Shown here piece after piece: positions 1 through 5,585 of a stretch of 12,123 bases of DNA (positions are counted from its first letter, which is position 1; each line of letters opens with the position of its first letter). This stretch comes from Clostridia bacterium (GTDB lineage Bacteria > Bacillota > Clostridia > Christensenellales > QALW01): NCBI GenBank assembly GCA_900769815.1, contig CAAGID010000032.1, positions 1 to 12,123 on the forward strand, in the 5' to 3' direction. The notes under the pieces were generated by a model. The model was not told the DNA's origin and ran no database searches. It was given only the letters and a program-made list of their open reading frames with translations. The position numbers and the translations under genes were made by a program.

Positions 1-8
1 AATGCATG

Positions 9-49
9 ACTGGCAGGTCAACAAAAGAGCACATTTGTGCTAGGCCAGT
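9..49. repeat. Nested stem-loop
   Basis: ACTGGC at 9-14 pairs with GCCAGT at 44-49. Inside, AGCACA at 28-33 pairs with TGTGCT at 36-41 across a two-base TT loop. The internal loop is asymmetric: 13 bases on the left and 2 on the right. It is probably part of the structured end of the putative mobile element. Confidence 0.55.
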
Positions 50-78
50 GAAGAAGGGCTATGCCCGAAAAATAAAAA

Positions 79-105
79 CCACGTGCTATGCACGTGGATT
101 TTTTT
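79..105 (+). terminator. Hairpin followed by T-run (element-end hairpin and/or terminator)
   Basis: CCACGTGC (79-86) pairs perfectly with GCACGTGG (90-97) around a TAT loop, and a run of seven T follows at 99-105. As RNA this is a good rho-independent terminator on the + strand. The preceding A-run (74-78) would also let it work in the other direction. It may serve at the same time as the subterminal recognition hairpin of an IS200/IS605 element. If it terminates, it insulates the downstream cluster from upstream transcription. Confidence 0.6.
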
Positions 106-241
106 CGAAGCGTTTTCAAATGAAGAAGCAGCACAGATAATGGGAAAAACTAAACGACAAATTGAAAATCTGGTGTATAGGGCAAAACAATCTCTTAAAT
201 CGTTACTTGATAAGGAGGGATTTCAGTATGAAAAGCTATGA
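101..241 (+). pseudogene. 3' remnant of an ECF-type RNA polymerase sigma factor (region 4)
   Basis: The frame ending at TGA 239-241 reads EAFSNEEAAQIMGK, then KRQIENLVYRAKQSLKSLL, then DKEGFQYEKL. This is the helix-turn-helix of sigma-70 region 4.2, which contacts the -35 element: 'EEAAQIMG' is the first helix and turn and 'QIENLVYRAKQ' the recognition helix, with the usual short tail. Only about 45 codons resemble a sigma factor. Upstream the frame stays open to base 44 but reads through the hairpins and has no sigma-like residues, so region 2 and most of the gene are missing. The end overlaps the next gene's start by 14 bases, the usual coupled arrangement of an ECF sigma factor and its membrane partner. 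The gene was most likely broken by the element at the window edge. The exact junction, about 98-106, is a guess. Confidence 0.75.
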
Positions 242-1157
242 TGAAATAGCTAATAGTATTTTTGAACGCAGAGTTAAATATATAGCAAAGCGAAGAAGAA
301 AAAAAAGAATTATCATATGCACAGTTACACCCGTGCTTTGTTGTTGTATTATCTTAATCACAGGCTTTGGTTTGTGGGGAAACGGATTTTTAAACAACAA
401 TAATCCATCATACACTCCATCGAATGATATCAGTTCACAAAGCGGAGTTGTCTCTAATAATACTCCTCCAAACAATATTCCAAGCAATCCGCCGGTTACA
501 GAAACAAATTATCTTATTGACAGCATTGATAAAATAAATTTTTATTCGGCAAAAAAAATTATTAACGAAAAAACACTTTTACCGATGGGAATTAGTGATA
601 ACGTTTTTTCTACACCCCAAATTGTTTTTTTAAATAAAACTTATGCAGAATACCCAATAGACCGTTATAAAGTTTTTACCGCAACGATGGTAACGTATTT
701 TACTATTGAACTTAACGATGAAAAAGGTTTTTTAGCACAACAACTGGGTGGAACAGGAGTTGTAGAGGTTGTTGTTACCGAGAACGATATTGAAGATATG
801 GAACAAATGATAACTTTTAAAAGAAATAATAAGTATTATACATGCTTTATAAATGATCAACATAATGATCCCAATTCCAACAAGGTAAGCCGTGGATTTT
901 CTTCTCACAAATATATTGATGGATTCAATATTATTAAAAATTTTGAACAGGAAAATTATAAATTCACAGTGCATTATGATGGTTCAAAGGTCGTGGGGTT
1001 TGAGTGTGCTCCTTTTAACAGTATGCCTACAAATTATGTTGCAGATGATATAACGTTTGTTGAAGATTTTTGTGTTGTTCTTTACACAAAACAAACCTTT
1101 ACCATTGACGAGTTAGAAGTATATTTTAAAAATGAACACAAGGGAGAAATTTTATGA
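228..1157 (+). CDS. Membrane-anchored anti-sigma-like protein with extracellular domain
   Basis: 309 residues. The ATG at 228 is chosen over an upstream ATG at 162 because an AAGGAGG ribosome binding site (212-218) stands at the right distance and the extension would only re-read sigma sequence. Visible layout: a short basic cytoplasmic segment (1-27, beginning MKSYDEIANSIFERR), one membrane span (about 28-49), a Pro/Ser/Asn-rich linker (about 55-92), and an outer domain (about 95-305) with cysteines at 206, 260 and 282. Overlap with the sigma remnant and this topology suggest an anti-sigma factor or a sensor partner of the lost sigma factor. That role is inferred from position, and no classic zinc anti-sigma motif is seen. 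The outer domain is a clear paralogue of residues ~91-297 of the next gene's lipoprotein, with all three cysteines conserved. The stop overlaps the next start as ATGA. AT-rich. Confidence 0.75.
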   Translation: MKSYDEIANSIFERRVKYIAKRRRKKRIIICTVTPVLCCCIILITGFGLWGNGFLNNNNPSYTPSNDISSQSGVVSNNTPPNNIPSNPPVTETNYLIDSIDKINFYSAKKIINEKTLLPMGISDNVFSTPQIVFLNKTYAEYPIDRYKVFTATMVTYFTIELNDEKGFLAQQLGGTGVVEVVVTENDIEDMEQMITFKRNNKYYTCFINDQHNDPNSNKVSRGFSSHKYIDGFNIIKNFEQENYKFTVHYDGSKVVGFECAPFNSMPTNYVADDITFVEDFCVVLYTKQTFTIDELEVYFKNEHKGEIL

Positions 1158-3124
1158 AAAAAGTACTTGTAATTACATTGACTTTGATACTTATTTTTTC
1201 TTTTTGCGGTTGTAAAAAAGATACTAAAAATTCCTCTAAAGCGGAGAATAACTCTATATTTGCGGATGGAGTCGCATCAAAAGATACTAATCAATCAAAA
1301 GATGATGAGTCAAATAGCGATTCTTTTTCTAATATTACCTCTGATAGTGATATGTCCTCAAGCAGCGGAACACAAAGTAATAATAATTCAGATGGTAATA
1401 TTTCAAGCGGTATTATAAAAGAAAACGTAAAAATAACCAGTTTGGATAAATTGAATTTCTATGCTGTAAAAAAGGCGATTGCAGAAAACGAGGTTGCTTT
1501 GTCGTCAAATTTGGCTCAAAAAAGCAATGCAGCAAAATTGGGAAACAATAGAAGTTTTGGATTATTAAATCTTGTGAATTCTACCGCAAACAGTGTAAAT
1601 GCCAATTCAACCTTTACAATCACAATGTATAGTTATTTTACTATTACCTTAAATGATACCAGAGGATTTTTGGCACAAAAGCTTGGAGGCACAGGTTCTG
1701 TTGAGGTTGTTATTACACGCAATAATTTCAATAATATGATTACCTTTAAAAAGGGTGAACGCTATTACTCTTGTTTGCAAACTTCTTCAACAGAAAAAGC
1801 TATGTCTTTTTCATCCCGTAAATATGTTGATGGGTTCAAATTGGTCGAGAATTTTGATCAGGAAAATTATGAATACACCGTTTATTTTGAAGGTGATAAG
1901 ATTATCGGTATGAATTGCGGTAGATTTGAAGGAAACGGCAATTATAAATATGTTGCCGATGACATAAAATTTAATGATAATTTTTGCTTTGTAATTCATA
2001 AAAAACAAACTTTTACTGCTGAACAGTTAGAGAGCCTATTTGATTCTAATAATTCATTTGTAGATGATGGCGTTGTTTTAAAAGATGGAACAGTTTTGTT
2101 TGGGGAATCATCTGTTACCAATAATGCTGTAGCTTTCAAAAACAGTTCAGGAACACCTATAATAACCAATAACGATATTAAAAAGATCAGTGCTATGCAC
2201 AATAGTAAATTAGGTTTTTTTATAAGATTGGAGTTAACCTCGGATGTCAATATCACGGACAAGATAAACCTTGATTTTTATCTCAATAATTTTAAGGAAA
2301 GGGAACTAACCTTACAAAAGGACGGTTCTGTAGTTTATATTATCGATTTAAATAACAAATCCCGAATGTCAGATGTCTTTTATAAGTTGACTGCTATTAA
2401 CACAAGCAATAAAATCGGCAAAATTATAGATAGTGATGATTTTGTAAGAGAGGTATCTAAAAGGCTTAACCTTGATGATTACGATGTTTTAAAGGAAGAC
2501 CATAGTGAAAGCTTTGGCGACGGACTTAAAATTATAGATTATACCTATGACTTAAAAACAAAAAAATCTATCAGCCATAAAGTATCAAATTATGATATTA
2601 CAATTGACGGTATAACCATTACTATGCCAATAAAAGTTTCTGATTTTTTAGATAAAGGGTTTAAGATAATACAAAAAGATTTTTATAAAGATGTTATGCA
2701 GGGCGGAGCTTTATTTGAATCGCCTGCGGGTAATAGAGTTCACACTTTTATAATGGATTTTTATGGAAATTCAAGCAATTTCAATGATTGCTATATTACG
2801 CAAATTTTGTTTTCCTGCTATGAAAAAACTATTAAATATCAAGAAGGCATAAGTCCCACCCGTCCTGACTTTGAAATGATCGAAGGAATAAATAAAGATT
2901 CTACTCTCGATGATATAATTTCAAGGCTTGGGGAACCCAATAAAATAATTCTTATGACTACAGATAATCAACCTATAAATTATAAGGATTGTTTGATTCA
3001 GTTGTTCTATGATCTTTATATACCTTCTTTGCCAAATGGAAGCTTGGTATTTAATCTTCGCCCCGTTCTTAATAATACTGCACCATCAGATTTTTTAACG
3101 GATATTAGTTTTGCTTTGCAGTAA
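1154..3124 (+). CDS. Large multidomain lipoprotein, function unknown
   Basis: 656 residues. The first 20 residues form a lipoprotein signal peptide (MKK, a hydrophobic stretch, then FCGC), so Cys20 would be the lipidated residue; the lipobox is slightly atypical in having Phe at -3. A Ser/Asn/Asp-rich linker (about 25-90) follows. Domain 1 (about 91-297) is paralogous to the outer domain of the preceding gene: both share F(T/A)xTMxxYFTI, GFLAQ(K/Q)LGGTG, DGF, ENY and KQTFT segments and cysteines (207, 255, 278 here). A middle region (about 305-425) contains LGFFIRLELTSD and is only vaguely like SecD P1-type beta-alpha folds. A C-terminal region (about 430-656) contains ITIDGITITMPIKVSDFLDKG and a TLDDIISRLGEP stretch, like the 'link to next beta-strand' motif of many secreted clostridial proteins. 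The start has GGGAGA 7 bases upstream and overlaps the previous stop. Probably a surface sensor or binding protein; no enzymatic motif seen. Confidence 0.8.
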   Translation: MKKVLVITLTLILIFSFCGCKKDTKNSSKAENNSIFADGVASKDTNQSKDDESNSDSFSNITSDSDMSSSSGTQSNNNSDGNISSGIIKENVKITSLDKLNFYAVKKAIAENEVALSSNLAQKSNAAKLGNNRSFGLLNLVNSTANSVNANSTFTITMYSYFTITLNDTRGFLAQKLGGTGSVEVVITRNNFNNMITFKKGERYYSCLQTSSTEKAMSFSSRKYVDGFKLVENFDQENYEYTVYFEGDKIIGMNCGRFEGNGNYKYVADDIKFNDNFCFVIHKKQTFTAEQLESLFDSNNSFVDDGVVLKDGTVLFGESSVTNNAVAFKNSSGTPIITNNDIKKISAMHNSKLGFFIRLELTSDVNITDKINLDFYLNNFKERELTLQKDGSVVYIIDLNNKSRMSDVFYKLTAINTSNKIGKIIDSDDFVREVSKRLNLDDYDVLKEDHSESFGDGLKIIDYTYDLKTKKSISHKVSNYDITIDGITITMPIKVSDFLDKGFKIIQKDFYKDVMQGGALFESPAGNRVHTFIMDFYGNSSNFNDCYITQILFSCYEKTIKYQEGISPTRPDFEMIEGINKDSTLDDIISRLGEPNKIILMTTDNQPINYKDCLIQLFYDLYIPSLPNGSLVFNLRPVLNNTAPSDFLTDISFALQ

Positions 3125-3143
3125 TTGAAAGAGGACACTAACT

Positions 3144-3464
3144 ATGTGGAAAATATATATTAGACGAATTTTTGCAATAATATTTTTCCTCGTTTCTTTA
3201 TGTGCATTATGCGGAGATGTAGAAGCCTTTGTTAGTATGTTTAAGGAAATAGAACGCTTGTCAAATGATCAATCAGCTAGCGGAATGGAGTTTTTGCTTT
3301 TTGAACCAATGTTTATCGCATTCTTTTCTCTTATCGGGCTAATTTGTTCAGGGATTAGTACAAAATTATGTTCATATAAAATCACTAAGATAATATCATT
3401 TGTCCTGCTTATGTTGTTTTGCGGTATAATGTTTATTGCTTTTACTATGTGGTTTATGAGGTAA
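3144..3464 (+). CDS. Small multi-pass membrane protein, unknown
   Basis: 106 residues starting MWKIYIRRIFAIIFF. There are three hydrophobic segments: about 8-26, about 54-70 and about 80-103. The 30-residue polar loop between the first two contains SNDQSASG. An AAGAGGA ribosome binding site lies 8-9 bases before the ATG. It starts 19 bases after the lipoprotein gene and ends 4 bases before the next gene, so it almost certainly shares their transcript. I do not recognise a family. Confidence 0.7.
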   Translation: MWKIYIRRIFAIIFFLVSLCALCGDVEAFVSMFKEIERLSNDQSASGMEFLLFEPMFIAFFSLIGLICSGISTKLCSYKITKIISFVLLMLFCGIMFIAFTMWFMR

Positions 3465-3468
3465 CTTA

Positions 3469-3921
3469 ATGAAAAAAATCAAAGAGCTTTTGTGGTTTTT
3501 GGTGCCCTTCTTGTGCTTAAGTTTCATTTCTGCAATCTATTTCGTTTTAAATACACCAAATGGAGCAATGTATTTTGGATTGATGGTTAAAGATCCTTTT
3601 TTCATAATAGCACTGGTAAATACTTTTGTCCCATCAGTTATATTGTCGTTGGGTGTGGTCGTTGTATATAAAATTGCGCTTCGGTTTTGTAGCAAGAAAA
3701 CTATTACAGGCGGAAAGAAGCATATGCTCGTTTTTTTGATTTCTCTTATAGCTCCCATTTGCTATAACGTAATTATAGTAAGAACTTTTGATCTTATTAA
3801 TAATACGATATTTGCCTTACAAACCGGAATAATTGTTACCTTTGTATTTTGGGTAATAGACATAATTAAGGAAAAATTGAAAAAGAAACAGACGGATGCA
3901 TTGGTAGTACATAATAACTAA
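3469..3921 (+). CDS. Small four-span membrane protein, unknown
   Basis: 150 residues with a basic start (MKKIKELLW) and four predicted membrane spans, at roughly 8-28, 42-68, 84-103 and 115-133. It ends in a lysine-rich cytoplasmic tail (KEKLKKKQ). The ribosome binding site (GAGG at about 3459-3462) overlaps the preceding stop, and the gap is only four bases, pointing to translational coupling. No channel, transporter or enzyme motif is recognisable. It is the last gene of the AT-rich cluster; no hairpin terminator is visible after it. Confidence 0.7.
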   Translation: MKKIKELLWFLVPFLCLSFISAIYFVLNTPNGAMYFGLMVKDPFFIIALVNTFVPSVILSLGVVVVYKIALRFCSKKTITGGKKHMLVFLISLIAPICYNVIIVRTFDLINNTIFALQTGIIVTFVFWVIDIIKEKLKKKQTDALVVHNN

Positions 3922-4025
3922 AAAGGCGGTAGCAGTAGGCAGCTTACAATAAAACTTGAAAAGATACCTCTCATTTTGTTAGATATAAAAATGGAAATTT
4001 TTTCAAAAAATATTATTCAAAATTC
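3922..4025. other. Intergenic stretch, no gene seen
   Basis: AT-rich sequence between the membrane-protein cluster and the nagB promoter. It contains no convincing terminator, RNA or ORF with a ribosome binding site. The frame of the preceding gene stays open for about 39 codons past its stop, but the encoded stretch shows no recognisable motif. Confidence 0.5.
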
Positions 4026-4074
4026 TTTACAAATTATTTGATAAGTGATATAATTTAAAAGTAAATTTTGAATA
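4014..4074. repeat. 11-bp perfect inverted repeat flanking the nagB promoter
   Basis: TATTCAAAATT at 4014-4024 is the exact reverse complement of AATTTTGAATA at 4064-4074. The arms are 39 bases apart and bracket the -35 and -10 boxes, with the right arm lying at about the predicted transcription start. This is the geometry of a paired operator, though the sequence is very AT-rich and could match by chance. Confidence 0.45.
4026..4054 (+). promoter_or_regulatory. Sigma-A promoter for nagB
   Basis: -35 TTTACA (4026-4031) and -10 TATAAT (4049-4054) with a 17-base spacer. The predicted start point is about 4061, giving a leader of roughly 30 bases before the ATG at 4092. Confidence 0.85.
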
Positions 4075-4091
4075 AAAAAGGAGCAGAAAAT

Positions 4092-4877
4092 ATGAAATTA
4101 ATCATTAAAGAAGATTACGAAGCTATGAGTGTTTGGGCAGCAGAGCACATTGCTAACGCCATAAACAGTCATAAAGAAAATCGTCCCTTTGTACTTGGAT
4201 TGCCTACAGGATCTTCTCCTCTCGGTGTTTACAAAAACCTCATTAAAATGAACAAGGAAGGCAAAGTTACCTTTAAAAACGTAGTTACCTTTAATATGGA
4301 TGAATACGTTGGCTTGCCCAGAGAGCATGACCAGAGCTATTGGTACTTTATGCACGACAATTTCTTCAACCATATAGATATTCCTGCAGAAAACATCAAT
4401 ATTTTAAACGGTATGGCAGAGGACCTTGAGGCAGAATGCCAGCGTTATGAAGATAAGATTGCTTCTTATGGCGGAATTGACTTATTCCTTGGCGGAAGCG
4501 GTGTTGACGGACATATTGCTTTCAACGAGCCCTTCACTTCATTATCATCAAGAACCGGTGTTCGTGCACTTACCGAGGACACGTTAATTGTAAACTCACG
4601 TTTCTTTGGCAACGACGTAAATAAGGTTCCCAAGAAGGCTCTTTCAGTTGGCGTAGCAACTGTTTGTGATTCAAAGCAGGTTCTTCTTGTTATTAACGGA
4701 CATAACAAAGCACGTGCATTACGTCATTGCGTAGAAGGCGGCGTTGATCACGCTTGGACCATCAGTGCTTTACAGATGCATAAAGACGGTATCATTGCTT
4801 GTGATGAAGCTGCTTGCGGTGAGTTAAAGGTTGACACCTACAAATACTTCAAAGAGATTTATAAAGACGAAAAATAA
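4092..4877 (+). CDS. nagB: Glucosamine-6-phosphate deaminase
   Basis: 261 residues, close to the 266 of E. coli NagB. The enzyme converts glucosamine 6-phosphate to fructose 6-phosphate and ammonia in the cytoplasm, feeding amino sugars (GlcNAc, sialic acid, peptidoglycan, host mucin) into glycolysis. Visible motifs: a phosphate-binding LPTGSSP (38-44), NMDEYVGL with the catalytic Asp70 (E. coli Asp72), and GVDGHIAFNEP with Asp139, His141 and Glu146 (E. coli 141, 143, 148). The C-terminal half (NSRFFGNDVNKVPKKAL, WTISALQMH) also follows the E. coli type. Start: ATG 4092, preceded by AAAAGGAG at 4076-4083; an in-frame TTG at 4068 is less suitable because it lies before the ribosome binding site. 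It is monocistronic, with its own promoter and terminator. No nagA is adjacent. Confidence 0.97.
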   Translation: MKLIIKEDYEAMSVWAAEHIANAINSHKENRPFVLGLPTGSSPLGVYKNLIKMNKEGKVTFKNVVTFNMDEYVGLPREHDQSYWYFMHDNFFNHIDIPAENINILNGMAEDLEAECQRYEDKIASYGGIDLFLGGSGVDGHIAFNEPFTSLSSRTGVRALTEDTLIVNSRFFGNDVNKVPKKALSVGVATVCDSKQVLLVINGHNKARALRHCVEGGVDHAWTISALQMHKDGIIACDEAACGELKVDTYKYFKEIYKDEK

Positions 4878-4884
4878 GTTTAAT

Positions 4885-4914
4885 AAGGCGAGGAAGTAAA
4901 TTCCTCGCCTTTTA
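4885..4914 (+). terminator. Rho-independent terminator of nagB
   Basis: An 11-bp perfect stem, 4885-4895 with 4901-4911, around a GTAAA loop, GC-rich in the middle and ending in a short T-run. It starts 7 bases after the nagB stop. Confidence 0.9.
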
Positions 4915-4926
4915 ATATGAGCAAAC

Positions 4927-4954
4927 AAAAAGACGTTCATGTGAACGTCTTTTT
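4927..4954. terminator. Bidirectional terminator between convergent units
   Basis: A 13-bp perfect stem: AAAAAGACGTTCA (4927-4939) with its complement at 4942-4954 and a 2-base centre. The A-run on one side and T-run on the other let it terminate in both directions. It lies 8 bases past the stop of the minus-strand operon's last gene, so it probably ends that operon as well as backing up the nagB terminator. Confidence 0.88.
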
Positions 4955-4961
4955 TGCTCTT

Positions 4962-5585
4962 TTAATCTAAAATAAGTGCCTGACCCATCTCAGGTATTAT
5001 TACTGTTTCATCGCCGTTAATGACGGATTCTACTTGCTGGAATAAGTTATATGGGTCGTCATTTTTATCGGGCATATGCAAAAGAATAATTTTTTCTGCA
5101 CCGATTTTCTTCAAGCTTGAAAAGGAAAAATCGGTATTTGCATAGACGTAAGGTGCTAATATAACGTCGGGCTTTTTATATGAAGCAAAGTTCCTTAAGT
5201 CTAAAGGCGATGCGTCGCCTAAAAACCAAAGCGTTTTATTTCCCGTAATAACAAAGCTTACGTGTGACACGGTAAACCTGCCGATATGGCGGGTTTCTAC
5301 CGCTTCAACGGTAACGTCTGAAACAGAAATAGTCTGTGAATTAAGTGGCTTAACGACCTTTCTGCCCGTTTTTTCTTCATAAAAGGACTCAAATTCGCCG
5401 TCATAATGGTCGGGATGACGGTGGGTAAAGCAAACTATATCAGGAAGATTTGCTTTTAACTGTTCCTTAAAGCTTTCGGGAGTTCCAAGGTAGGGATGAA
5501 GGGGAGCACAAACGCCGTCTAGCAAAAGGGAAACGCCGTTAAGTTCTAAAAGAACTCCGGCGTTTGCGCATCTTGTAATTTTCAC
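4962..5585 (-). CDS. Metallo-beta-lactamase-fold hydrolase
   Basis: 207 residues. The binuclear metal site is visible: HRHPDH (His55, His57, Asp59, His60), His100, Asp124 in FLGDASP and His170 in LLHMP. It most resembles the small UlaG/YycJ-like 'metal-dependent hydrolase' members of the superfamily, and no signal peptide is seen. The start is GTG at 5585-5583, directly touching the TAA of the E1 gene (TAAGTG) with an AGGGTG-like ribosome binding site inside the end of that gene. This implies co-translation with the dehydrogenase complex. The substrate is not determinable; a thioester or side-product clearing role for the complex is speculation from context. Last gene of the operon. Confidence 0.85.
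   Translation of the reverse strand: MKITRCANAGVLLELNGVSLLLDGVCAPLHPYLGTPESFKEQLKANLPDIVCFTHRHPDHYDGEFESFYEEKTGRKVVKPLNSQTISVSDVTVEAVETRHIGRFTVSHVSFVITGNKTLWFLGDASPLDLRNFASYKKPDVILAPYVYANTDFSFSSLKKIGAEKIILLHMPDKNDDPYNLFQQVESVINGDETVIIPEMGQALILD

Larger units (their letters stand above)
1..106. mobile_element. Probable terminal end of an IS200/IS605-type element
   Basis: This segment has no convincing gene but three stem-loops in about 100 bases: a nested one at 9-49, a small GGGC-TAT-GCCC at 56-66, and an 8-bp stem with a TAT loop at 79-97. The last two share the core GC-TAT-GC. Subterminal hairpins are how the Y1 (HUH) transposases of IS200/IS605 elements recognise their ends. I also recall similar GC-TAT-GC hairpins at ends of such elements in gut Clostridia, but that is memory, not a search. 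Sequence recognisable as sigma-factor coding begins right after the last hairpin and its T-run, as expected if an element inserted into that gene. The transposase is not in the window. Alternative: an ordinary terminator-rich intergenic region next to a gene remnant. Confidence 0.45.

Noticed and set aside
162..227. N-terminal extension of the membrane protein from an ATG at 162
   Set aside because: It reads across sigma-factor coding sequence in another frame and lacks a ribosome binding site; ATG 228 has AAGGAGG at the right distance.
236..2262. Minus-strand ORFs opposite the membrane protein and lipoprotein
   Set aside because: Antisense shadows lacking ribosome binding sites, while the plus-strand proteins have signal peptide, membrane and paralogy support.
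3922..4041. Open frame continuing after the stop of the last membrane-protein gene
   Set aside because: No start with a ribosome binding site and no recognisable motif; AT-rich sequence gives such frames by chance.
4068..4091. Earlier in-frame TTG start for NagB
   Set aside because: It precedes the AAAAGGAG ribosome binding site, and the NagB family starts at the MKLII equivalent.
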